DNA of 64,000 bases, from positions 186,001 to 250,000 of the forward strand of contig JAQPZY010001029.1 in NCBI GenBank assembly GCA_029931535.1, written 5' to 3'. Source of the stretch: Margaritifera margaritifera (Eukaryota; Mollusca; Bivalvia; Unionida; Margaritiferidae). The position numbers were made by a program, and so were the translations under genes. Positions 27,901-39,900 of the stretch are shown in pieces. Below the pieces are notes generated by a model. That model saw only the letters and a list, made by a program, of their open reading frames with translations. It did no database searches and was not told the origin of the DNA. Each line of letters begins with the position of its first letter. Within the stretch, counting starts at the first letter, position 1.

Positions 27901-30900
27901 AAGTAAATCTAAGCTAGGCCGATCCCCGCATAGGAGTGTATTCTGGGTTGATCCCAGATTAGTGGAATAGAGCTAGGCTGATCCCAGCATGAAGAAAGTA
28001 TTCTGATTTTTTTGTCTATTTAAACCTGTATGAGAAATGTATTAAACAGGCATGGCCTTTATGTTTTTAGTATAGCAGATGAGTATCTGATTGGGGGAAA
28101 ATACCAAAATGAATTTGATATAAAAATATATCAAATGAGAGCCCCCAAGAGGATGCCGGTTTGGATGTGAAAGTCCATTTGAAAGGAATGATGTCAAAAG
28201 ATGTTCATGACCCTAAATGTATGTACACAACTGTCCCTGAGCAGAATGAATTTTGTTAGGGTCAACTCTGATGTACCACATATAACATGAAGATGACCAC
28301 TGCCCTAAAGTCTGAATTAAGTGGTCCTCTATACCAACCTTAGCTGCCGTCGTGGCTGCCCCTATACAAAATGAATGCCCAGAAAAGTTTTGTTCATCAT
28401 AACCGAGACGCGCCAATAGAATCCTCAAGTATGACAGAAAAAGTTCCCTACTAAAAGGACGTCCCATCGAATCCACAAATAAAGGAGCATTTGCACCATG
28501 ACCCCCAGCCAAAGCACTCTGCTGCCGTTGAATCAAATACCGCTGCATACAGGACAACAGACACAACCGCAAGTTCCGAAAGAATGAAATATTGACACCA
28601 GCACGAAACGGGTCCGTTTTTGAAGATGGCAAGGAGAGTACGAACATGGACTTGTCCCTCGAAAATGTCACATCTTGAATCTTAAGGTAATTGTAGAGGG
28701 AAATGCTCTGCAATGATCGAACTGTGAATTCACCGCATTGCAAGAATCCAAAAAATGCAACCAGACACATGCACTGCAGGGACAAGTCCACATCTGGCAA
28801 AAAAACTCCCCCACGTAACATGGCAGATAACTCCATCACCATATTGTATGTAATAGGAAGTCGGGGCTTAATTTTTGAAATGTTATTCCTTTTTATCCCA
28901 CGAAGTATACACTGTAGCTTGTCCGACTCCTAAAAAGGATTCCTGTGACCTGCATGTAGTTAATGGAATCTAATTCCTGCAAGGTACAGCTTAATTGTGG
29001 AGCACTGCAGCTGCAGGGCGGTGTGACAGTACGTGACAAAATAAATCAGAACATCCTCTGTAAGTACAGGTAAAAAATAAAGATTAGCAACAATGCCGGA
29101 CATGGCCAAAAAATTCAACAAACACTGGATGCCAGTTCTGTACACCGACCTAGTATTATCGGACACAGATAAACACCACAGGTCCTGCACATGTTGGGTC
29201 AAAATAGCATCAACTCTGAAGCCAGGGGGCATACAGCTGGAGTTTTGTCTGCAAGCGGTACCAAGCGCCGGAACTTCTCGTTCTGAAATCGAGAAAGAGC
29301 GTCTCCTATTAGGTTAGCATTACCAGGAATATGTCGAGCCTGAAAAACAAACTGTCCTTTGGCAGCGCACCATATAAGTCTTCGAACGAATTTCATAATA
29401 AGAGGTATTTTGGATCGGCCTTTGTTAATTATTTCCACTGTTGCAGAATTGTCACAATTCACCAGGATTCTTTTCTTGGTCCACTTGTCTCCCCATAACA
29501 CCGCCGAAAGAACAATTGGATACAGTTCAAATAGAGCCATAGATGCAGAATTTCCTGGTGGAACGAGATTAGGGGGAAAATTACCTTGAAACCACTTCCC
29601 ATTGAAATAACCCCCAAAACCTGTCGGGGTAGCATCTGTATAGAACTGCATATTTTCAGCAGGGGTCACAGTGTCATTTAAGAAGAACGAAACACCATTC
29701 CATTCTAGCAAGAAGAGTGACAACATTTTCAAGTCCGATCTGCATTCTGCATTCAGCTGAACATGATGGTGTAAAGCTGTGACAGATGCCGACAGAGAAA
29801 TCAAGTACGACACAAAAGCTCTACCAGGGAAGATCACTCTGCATGCAAAATTCAAGTGTCCCAATAAACTCAGTAGCTCCCGTTTTGTACACAATTTCCT
29901 ATGAACAAAGGACTGCACGACACTGGATATACGTCGTATCTTTTCAATAGGTAACCTGGCCTCCATGTTATCAGAGTCTAACACAATACCTAAATATTCA
30001 AGCTGTGTAGTGGGTCCGACAGTTTTGTTTGGTGACAGAGGCACGTTGAGTTTGTTAAAGACCAGGGAGAGGATTGCCATTGTTCTGTCGGGTTCACCAT
30101 CTGGAGGGTCAATTGTAAGAAAGTCGTCTAACAAATGGAGGACATGTTGCACAGCATAGTTGTTCTGTAAATATACAAAGTAATTTTGTTAAATATAAAC
30201 TACACTCTTTTAAAAAGTCCAAGACCTTCTCAGATATAACATCATCATGGGGTGCATCCCAGGGCAAAAAGGTTGTCTCTTACATCATGGGGTGCATCCC
30301 AGGGCAAAAAGGTTGTCTCTTACATCATGGGGTGCATCCCAGGGCAAAAAGGTTGTCTCTTACAGCATGCAGAAGGGTGCATTTGGTCTATTCTACATCA
30401 CCAAGCCCACAGGGTGTCAAGAACATAATAAAATCATCAGAACTGTCTGTACACAGTCAAGCATGTAATATCATTATATTATGAGACTTGCAGAAGTAGT
30501 GTAATCTTGGTTCCAGTTTCTATTTAAACATACCAGCATCACTACTTATTCACAGAAAAGCATATGATCACATCTCCACTATCATCAATAAAGGTATATA
30601 TATATCACATCTACTTTGATACTGACAGGACAATCGCCATTCATTATGTCCCTTTGGTACCCTGGATTGTTGCAGCATTTGAGCTCTCTGTATGTGAAAG
30701 CTGATACAGTCTATTGCATTTAAGGTAAACAATATAGTCTACTTGACCATTGTGTCAGTAGCAGAGAATAGCCATGGCTGTTACCACAACAATATACAAA
30801 AAGTCTAAAAACTTAACATTTTCGGTGGAAATGCTTTTTTTTAAAACAATAATTGAACACTCATCCTTCAGGCTTTAACTGAGGGCTGTACCATTTAAAC

Positions 30901-33900
30901 ATACATGGTACCCAGAGAAGGCACTTTTAAAAAAAATATATGCCAGGGTACTCTAATTACTCAAAGAGTTTATATGATAATGATACAAAATTCTAAATTG
31001 CATCTATGCGTGACTTCTCCACCTTAAAAGTGCCTTCCCTGGGTCCCAAGTTTATTTTGCTGGAACAACCCTGGGAAAAAATGTAGCACAACAATTACAG
31101 TCTGAATTATTAAAATCTAATTTATTTCATCTCTTAAAAGAAATGTGTACAATTTTAAATATTACAGAAATAAGATAAACAAATTTCATCAGATTTAGTC
31201 TAAATAAGGAGTATGTGCCGTACAATTTTACAACACTTTTATAATGATTAACAAGTCATTGAAAGTTTTTAGTATTTAATAATTTACATGAGGGAAAACT
31301 ACCAAAATTTTGTTTACAAAATGTTTTGCCCGGTAAGGGCCAGCTTAATTGTTGATATATCTTTATCATCTTGTGATCTTGGACAAAATTAATGATATTG
31401 GCCTGAATTCTGTAATTTGTTAAGTATAAATTCTCCTTAAAAGTCATCTTGTATGAACACTCAAGCATTTAAGGTGAAGATACGGTCAGATTTGAAACAA
31501 GTTGAACAACAATAGCATAAAACATTATAAATGGACAGAAGTATACAGTTCTTTTTGCCATCTCATGTTTCAAAATCTGAGATGCACAAAGTTGGTGCAA
31601 GACTCTTGAACAACTGTCACAGTGTTGGTAAATTTACATGGAAATGTAATTTGCCAAATTGTCAATCATCTTGTCCAATACTTTGTTTCTTGTCAGTCAT
31701 GCCATGGTTTCTATGTCTTCTAGATCTGGTTAGTTCTGAAGTGTTGAATGAGGATTCTTGTCAACAAAGTGTCTTGTACCCGCCATTTCTGGGAATTGCC
31801 AGATCACTATAGCATACCTGCCAGATCACAGTGTGTCACATGAAAAACAAGATTCTTTTACTTCCAAACCCCTTACATGGATGTGTATATAAAAAACATT
31901 ATTTCCTGTAAATCTTTTAAAAAAAAGAGAGAGAGAGACCTTTCTTGACATCTCGATACATACCTGTAACCTGTAGCCTGTGTAAACAGTAAACAGTCGT
32001 GATTCGCATAGCTTCACGCTTAATGCTCATGGAATACTATCACTCCTGGGCAGTTTATATAGTCAATTATCATAGAGCCGATTAAAAAGTAAAGGCTGTC
32101 AGAGATAAACAACCACCATTCCACAGAGTACTTAATTGACTGACAATAGATAAGGTCATTTTGTGTTTGTTATTCCTTTGAGAACTGCTCATTAGGCTAA
32201 TTTGGGTAGGTAAATTACATGAGATGGATAGGTAAATTACATTAGACGGATCAACCCAATTCATTTGACATTCAAAAGTTATTATACTTCATTGCCTTGA
32301 ATGAAAATGTTTAAGCCATCTTCATTATAGCTTATTGGCTAGTTCATGATCAGCAGCAACATTTCTTTGAAGTTGGATTATGCTACATATATAAAATGCA
32401 AAATGTGATTATTTTTGTTGTTGGAATGGTAAAGCTAGGAGTAGTGTGGAAGTGTGACTCATTTTTTTACCGCAAATTCATGGAAGTATGAGCCATCTGT
32501 GAAGCACGCAAAGCTCAGCAAAGCTAAATTTCAGAACTCCTGGTTGATGGTGTTTGACCTTCTGAAGAAAAGTAGCAAGATGGAGCATTTTATATTTATC
32601 ACATACTACAAACACCATATTAACTTTAGTCCTTCTGGAGTATACAACATCTGTCAACATAGCAACACCGCCCAGCATTGGGGCAGACACAGAAAGAACA
32701 TTTTCAGTGCTCAGAAAAATTCATCAAGGTCTTTGGGGAAGTTTGAACAACAGTACAATTCAGTCTTTAATGAGGGCAAGAGTGAACAGTAATGACACTT
32801 GCATCACCTTAAAACCCTCCAATGAACTGTTGAGAGTGGCAGAGTTGGCAACTACAATACTGTATTCCACAGTGCAATGGATTTTAAAGATAGAAACTTT
32901 GTGAATTTTGTTTGGATGTCTGTTTGGTTGTAATTATGTGAGAGTGTGTGTGTGCATATGTGCAGTGATGATGTATAAGAATGTTAAGTCTTCCAGCTAT
33001 TTTCTGTTTGGAAGTGTAATAAATACTTCAAAGAAAAGATATATTTTATTTTCTTTTACTCAGATTTGAATTTCCAGTCATTTCCTATAGGCTTACATGA
33101 GTAAATAACTGATTCTCAATTGTACGACATCAATTATTTGGGTCACACGCACAGACCCCCCACCTTGTGATCACAAAACACAGATTTGAGTCTCAAAAAC
33201 CTCCCAACACTCTCTGATATGTTGGCAGGTATGCTAAGGTACTTTGAACGAGTTTCTTCTGATGCTATATATGAAGATCAGATAGTACTAATAACCAAAC
33301 AACTTTACTGGTATGGACACTATTAGTGTATGCTGTTACACCCGTAAAGTTTGTAACATAATTTTTCTTTTCTGAAAATGGGAGACAGGATAGTTTCCAA
33401 ACATTGATGGAAGGGATGGGAGGTATTGCTGATACTGAGAGAATTATCCTCTCAAGCAGGAGGTTCACATGTATGCATCTTCCAGTAAGTGCTGTTAAGG
33501 CCTTTCTTTACTATTGACAGGATGATGAAGAGGTTTGGTCAAGGCGTCCTGCTCCCCAGCAGCTATTAGAGGCAGCAGCAAAAAATGTCATGTACCTAAT
33601 GGAGCTGCGGAATGTCCTTTTGGAGAAGATGCTCGAAGAATTCGTTACAGGTGTGGACATCTATCTGTCACAGGTTCGAGATGCCTCCACAGAGGATTCC
33701 AAAAAATATCAGGTAAAATAAAAATTTGAAAAACATCTGCTAGAAAAATTGGTTTGTCTTCTTGCATGTTTCAGCAAACATTTTTAATTCACAAACCATG
33801 TTTAAGCTGCGTATACATTTTTTTTTTGGCAGAGAATGGCACATCTTCTCCCTGTAGCTTTTCAAGACATAAAGCAATTCATGGTTACCTATCGTGGGCC

Positions 33901-36900
33901 AGTTAAAAGAGTTTCAGATGATAATGGATTCAGTGAAAACTGCAGAGGTGTCACAAATCCCAATATCGTCATTTCCAGAGATTCTTTTTGGCATACAGGT
34001 ATTATACATGCACTTTGTTGTCAACATGCTTGAGAACTGATTTATATCTTCTGTTACAACAGGAGCAGTTACTATAAAGGTTGAAAGAATGTATGTATGC
34101 ACTTTTGTAGAGGCAAAACTGAAATTTACATAGATTTTTGATGCATTTGTACAGTTCTTGGAAACTCTCATAATGAAAATGACTGTGACAAATATTGTGA
34201 TCAAATCCTTTTTAGCTCTCCTGGTCATAAGGCCATGTAAGCTTATGGTATGGTCATGCATCCGTTGTGCATCTTATGTTGTCGGGCATCTGTTAGTGTG
34301 TCGTGAATCCATCAACAATTGCTATTTTAAACTTCTCTAAATCCACTGGACCTATTTTGACCCAGATTTTGGCAGAGAGCATAATGGCATGAAGGGTTCT
34401 GGTCCATTATGAGATGTAGCCACAGTTACTAAATATGGAAAAACGTTTAATTGACTTCTTCTCAAACACCACTTTACAGAATTTACAGAATTTAATGAAA
34501 GTTAACAAAACCTTCCTGGTTTCAAGGTCTTTCAAATATATTCAAATGATTCCAATCTGCCATCAAATATGGCCACTGTTACTAAAATAGAAAAACTTTT
34601 AAACGACTTCTAAAAAACTGCACAACAGAATTTGAACAGATTTGACAAAAAACATTTTGGCACAAATGGCTTTGAAATTTTTTTACTAAGGATGCCAATC
34701 CACCATCAAATGCAGCCACCATTACTAATAAAAGTAACACCCTTATGTGGCATCTTAAAAAAACTGAACTGAATTTGACCAGATTTTATAGAAAGCATCC
34801 TGGCATGAAGTGATGCTGATCCACGATCAAATATGGCTGCTTTTACAAAAAATATAAAAACCTTAAAAAACAATTTTCTTAAAAACTGCTGAACAGAATT
34901 TGAATAAATTTAACATAAAACATCCTGGCATAAAGGGCTTTCAAATTTGTACATATGATGCCAATCCACTGTCAATTTTGGCTGCCATTACTTGAAAAAG
35001 AAAAACCATTTAATTACTTTTTTCTCAAAGGCTGCTCTGCAGAATTTTGCCAAATTGGACAGAAAGAATCCAAGTAAAAAAAGTTTTGAATTATGACATC
35101 CATTACTAAAAAACAATCCTTGAAAGGACAACTTTTCAAAATGTGCTCAACATTTTGGGACCAAATTTGACAGAAAGCATACCGTCACAAAGGGCTTTCG
35201 ATTAATACAAATCATGCTGATCCACCAATAAATATGGCTGCCTTTATTAACAAAATTAAAACTTTTAATCAACTTCTTGTCAAAATCTGCATAACAGAAT
35301 TTGACCAAATTTGAAAGAAAGCATCCAAGCATAAATGACTTTCGGTTATGTAAAAAAAAAAGATATAATAAAAAAGCAGCTATTACTAAAAATAAAAACT
35401 TTTACTCAGTTTCTTTAAAAAACCGCTCAACAGAAGTTGACCAACTTTGACAGAAAGCTTTTTGGAATAAGGTCCTTCAGTATTGGACAAATGATGTTGA
35501 TGTGCCAGCAAATATGGATGAAAATATAAAATGCAAAGAAAGTTTGAAACAATTGTTTTCATATGCAATCAACAGCATAGGAAGACATTTCTGCAGAAAG
35601 TATCCTACTGACCCAGATTTTTTGACTGACTGCTCTTCAGGTGAATGACCTGAGGTCCACTTGGGCCTTTTGTCTTTTTTTTTATTGAACAAGGTCCTTT
35701 TCATTTTATTAGATTATACTTTTTTGACAAATCTTGTCAGCATGATTACATAAATACCACTTGAAGCAGACAAATTCAATTTAATAGGGCATTTATGCAT
35801 TTTTATGTAGATCATCTGATAAGATCCGTTGTCCATTACAGCAATTTTGCAAGTTTTTTTAACACATTTTTGAACTTTTTTGACAAAAACCTTGCTATCA
35901 CAATTAAGTTAAAGCCACTTGATGTAGACAGATGAAATTTGGTAGACATGTTTGTTTGAATATGTAGATGACCTGATTAGATTTTCATGCCAGTACAGCA
36001 TTTTTTCAAATTGTTTAATTTTTTTTTAACTTCCATTTTTTTGGGTAAACTTTTTGGATTTACAAACACAAATCTAATTTTTGTTGATGTTCTAAGCTCA
36101 GCTTTTGTCAGAATAGAACTTTTGAATATGTCATGTCTGGTTATCCATCTTGTTTACCATAAGGAATGGCTTGTTTTCCTCTCATCAAGGAGCGAGCTGT
36201 GGTGTCTCAGTGGTTAGCTTGCCAGAATCGTGACTAAAAGGGTGTGGGTTTGAATCCTACCACCAGACCAGCCTGGGTCACCTACTGTAGTGTGTCCTTG
36301 GGCAAGGCACTTTACTCCAATTGCCTTGGCACTAAATAACCTGATTGTGGTGCTGTGCCGTAAAGCACCAAACCAAACCAAACCCCTCATCAATGAAGCT
36401 GCAAAGGGATATATCATTTTGCCTTTTCATCTTGTGTTCGTTTGCAGATTCATTTGTGTTCATTTATTTATTTGTTAATTTCTTTGTTAGGCCTGCAATA
36501 TCTAGGACCCTGTTCACCTTCACTCATAAAAATTGGTATGTGGATGCATCTCACAAAAAGTTACTTGGCCTTGCCAAAACTAGGTTACTGTGACCTAATT
36601 AGCATGCTACTATATTTAACCTACACTGAATAAAACTAGCATATGGATGCATCTTAGGAAAAGTAACTCAACCATACCAAAAGTAGTTCACTGATCAGTG
36701 GGACCTAATTTTCATGCTGGAACAACTTATATATTTTTAATGATTCATTTGTTAAGCCCATAATATATTTGATCCAGTTTCATCTCCACTCATGAAAATT
36801 GGAATGTGGATGCATCACAAGGTTAGTGATCAAACCATATAAAAGTTAGTCACTTTTACAAAAATTTTATGTTTGAGTGACTTTTGTATTTTCAGCTATT

Positions 36901-39900
36901 CATTTGTTATACCTTCAATATATTTGACTATTTCATCTGTATGTGAAAAATTGCTATGTGGATGCATTTCAAGAAGAGTAACTCAACCATACCAAGACTG
37001 GGTCACTGTGACAAAGTTTTCAAACTTGAGTGGCTTGCATATTTGCAGCTATTTATTTGTTATACCCTCAACATCTTGGACCCAAGGGCTCCAAAACATT
37101 TGACAAAGATTGACTATTATTATCCTTTGCAATTATTCTTTCATTATATTTGCCCAATTGTTTAAACACTATAGCCACAAAGCAAAAGACAGTAGAGGCG
37201 TGAAAGCTCATCTCCAGGACTTACAAAATCCTATGACTGAATTATTGCCCTGATCTGTAGACCTACTGTAAGAACCTCACACTATGTGATTTGTAACTAT
37301 AATGTTCAGCAGTGTGTCGGTGGATACCAGACCTATACAACAACATAAATCTAGCCTAAGCCTTGATTACAACTGAAGAAAAAGAAAGATAATAACAACA
37401 GAACTAACCTTTATTATAATGCTCTGATACTTCTTTTGGGAAATCTGATAAAACTTTACTGTTGGACTTGACCAGATATGCCTGTCTGTTACTCAACCAG
37501 ACCATAACTAGGTCAATTTGACCTATTTTTCATGCTTGAATGAATTAAATTAAAGTAATTTCAGCTAATCGTTCATTACACCTTTAATGTATTGGACCCC
37601 ATTTCTCCTACATGCATGAAAATTGGTAGGTGGATGAATCTCAGTAAGAGTCACTCAACTATACGAAAACTAGGTCGCTGTGAGATAATTTTCATGCTGG
37701 AGTGACTTGTGTATTTTAAGCTATTTGTTTGTTACACCTCCAATTTCACATATGAAAATTTAAATGTGGGTAAATCTTGGGGAGAGTAGTTCATTTATAC
37801 CAAAAGTAGGTTACTGTGACCTAATTTTCACATTTGAGTGATTTATGTATTTTCAGCTATTTATTTGATACACCATCAATATCTTGCTCCCTATTTCACC
37901 TACAGTCCTGAAAATTGATATTGGGGAGCCACAGTAGCTCATTGGTAAAACATCAGACTCGTAATGCAAAGGTCACTGGTTCAGTACCTTCCCATGTTAA
38001 CCTGGGGTGGCTACCTCAGTGTGTCCTTGGGAAAGGCACTTAGCTCCCACTTCCTTGGCATGATATAACCAATAATGTGTTCGAAAGGCCATTAAAACCA
38101 ACAAAATTGGATGAACTTGAGCATAACTCACAAAAATAGGTCACTGTGACAAAATTTTCATACTTAGTCATGTTTGTATTTGCAGCCATTTGTTTGTTAC
38201 ATTCTCTGTATTTTTAATTCTGTTACATCTACTCAGACTTTGTTTTGACCTTACATTGATGAAATTTTGTTGATGAATTTTAATGAGTAGTACATTACAG
38301 TAATTTTTCCGTTGTCCACATGGTTGTTTATTCTTGAGCTTAGACTCACAACCAGTGAGTAACAGGTTCAAATCATGTCCAGACCGGCCTGAATCAGTTG
38401 TCATGGCACATCCTTTTGCAGGTCTCTTGACTTCCATTGCCTCAGCATAAGTCCTCCATACCAATCTGTATAGTGTTGGCTACTTCATATGTGCCCCTGT
38501 TGGTTGTGGTGATTCATGTTTACAAGTAAACTCTTTGTTTAATGATTATGTATGAATTAAAAACATCAATGGCAATGGAAAAAAAAATGTAATGATCAAA
38601 AGAGTTAAGGTTCACATACTGATTTGTTTACACATTGGCTATCACATTAGATTTGGTACTAGGAATACATGTAGCCATTTGTCCCAAAACTTGCATAATC
38701 CAATGTTCACATTATCTGTCATGAATTGTCCAGTATCTATTGTGATACAGTATATTTAGATTCCAGGTGAGAAGAGAATAAACAGATGTGAGCTTTGACT
38801 GCTCTAAATGGACTTTATTTTCTTTTGAGCAGTATATGTTAATGTTTTTGTTCATAAAAGGAACAGCAAAACTTGCTTTCAGCCAATGTGCCTGTTCTGC
38901 ATTAGAGTTTTTTATCTGCCCACATAGGTGGCATGTTGATCAGCCACTATTTCTGGGGCATTCAACACAGTTCAACCAGGGGGTCTCTAACACTGTCATC
39001 TTTTTCATGATTCAAACCAAACGGGAGTTTCTTGACTAACATGGTCACCATATTTGCGTGGGCAAGTCTTTTTTTTTTCAGACAACAGATGCGATGTAGT
39101 TCGCTGTCTTCGATAAGCTCTGAATAATTCCGTAAATTTCTGTAATTTTGGTAGTGACATCCCTTTGAACACATGTATGTAAGAGTTGCACCTTTTTATT
39201 TTGTTCATTTTTTTCTAGAAATATTAAAACTAGATGTTGCAAAAATTGGATGCAGACAACACAGTTTTTTGCTGAAAATCTAGGCTAACAAGAGATTTTG
39301 AGAATACAGGTAGAGAAATGAATTATTCCATCAGTTACTTTACCACATTGTCTAGGAATTTACTGAGAAATGGGAGCTACTCTGATCGGGGGTGGGGTTT
39401 TGGGGATTTCATGAGAGGTGGTTTGGCACAGCAGTTGTTTATGTAAAGTGATACAATGTTTCACAAATACTACTGAATATCATAGAACTAAGTTATAATA
39501 ACAGCAATGGTCCCTAAAATGAAAGCAGTTTCATAATTATGACCCGTACATTTTGAGCAAATATTTACTGCCAAAAGTCAGAGCTTGTGTATAAATGGCA
39601 CTTTTAAATATGTCGATTTTAAATACAGTGATCTTTCTTCTTTATCCCAAATATAGCAAATTTAGGTGGACCATATTTTACTGGTTTTTTTATTTTTTTT
39701 TGGGGGGGGGGGTATAAAATATATTCAATAAACATCTGTACTAAGAATCATCCCACCCCACCCCACCCCCTGGGGGATATAAGTAAGTTTTACAGTCCAT
39801 AAATGGGGGGGGGGAGGGGCAGGTGTCATTTATTTTACTTTGATTTTTCATGCTGATAAGCACATTTAATTTTCCATTATTACATTCCCTAAATGTTTAG

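Larger units (their letters stand above)
28213..30160 (-). mobile_element. DIRS/Ngaro-like retrotransposon, lineage C, antisense to EXD1, 5'-truncated
   Basis: On the minus strand the order is reverse transcriptase C-terminal part (from LHLLDDFLTI, 30150 downward), RNase H (MQFYTDATPTGFGG near 29640), then tyrosine recombinase (29232-28213). The RT palm upstream of the LLDD box is missing. The RT-RNase H frame of 317 codons is intact and overlaps the recombinase start by about 30 bp. A frame break lies between 28960 and 28842. It lacks DDE integrase and LTRs. The recombinase block FSGHSFCIGAATTAA differs from lineage A/B, so this is a separate family. Confidence 0.88.

Noticed and set aside
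27405..28000. CRISPR-like spaced repeats
   Set aside because: Spacers are themselves related and of variable length; no cas genes; eukaryotic intron.
28703..30159. Plus-strand open frames over the DIRS element
   Set aside because: Shadows of the minus-strand RT, RNase H and recombinase frames.
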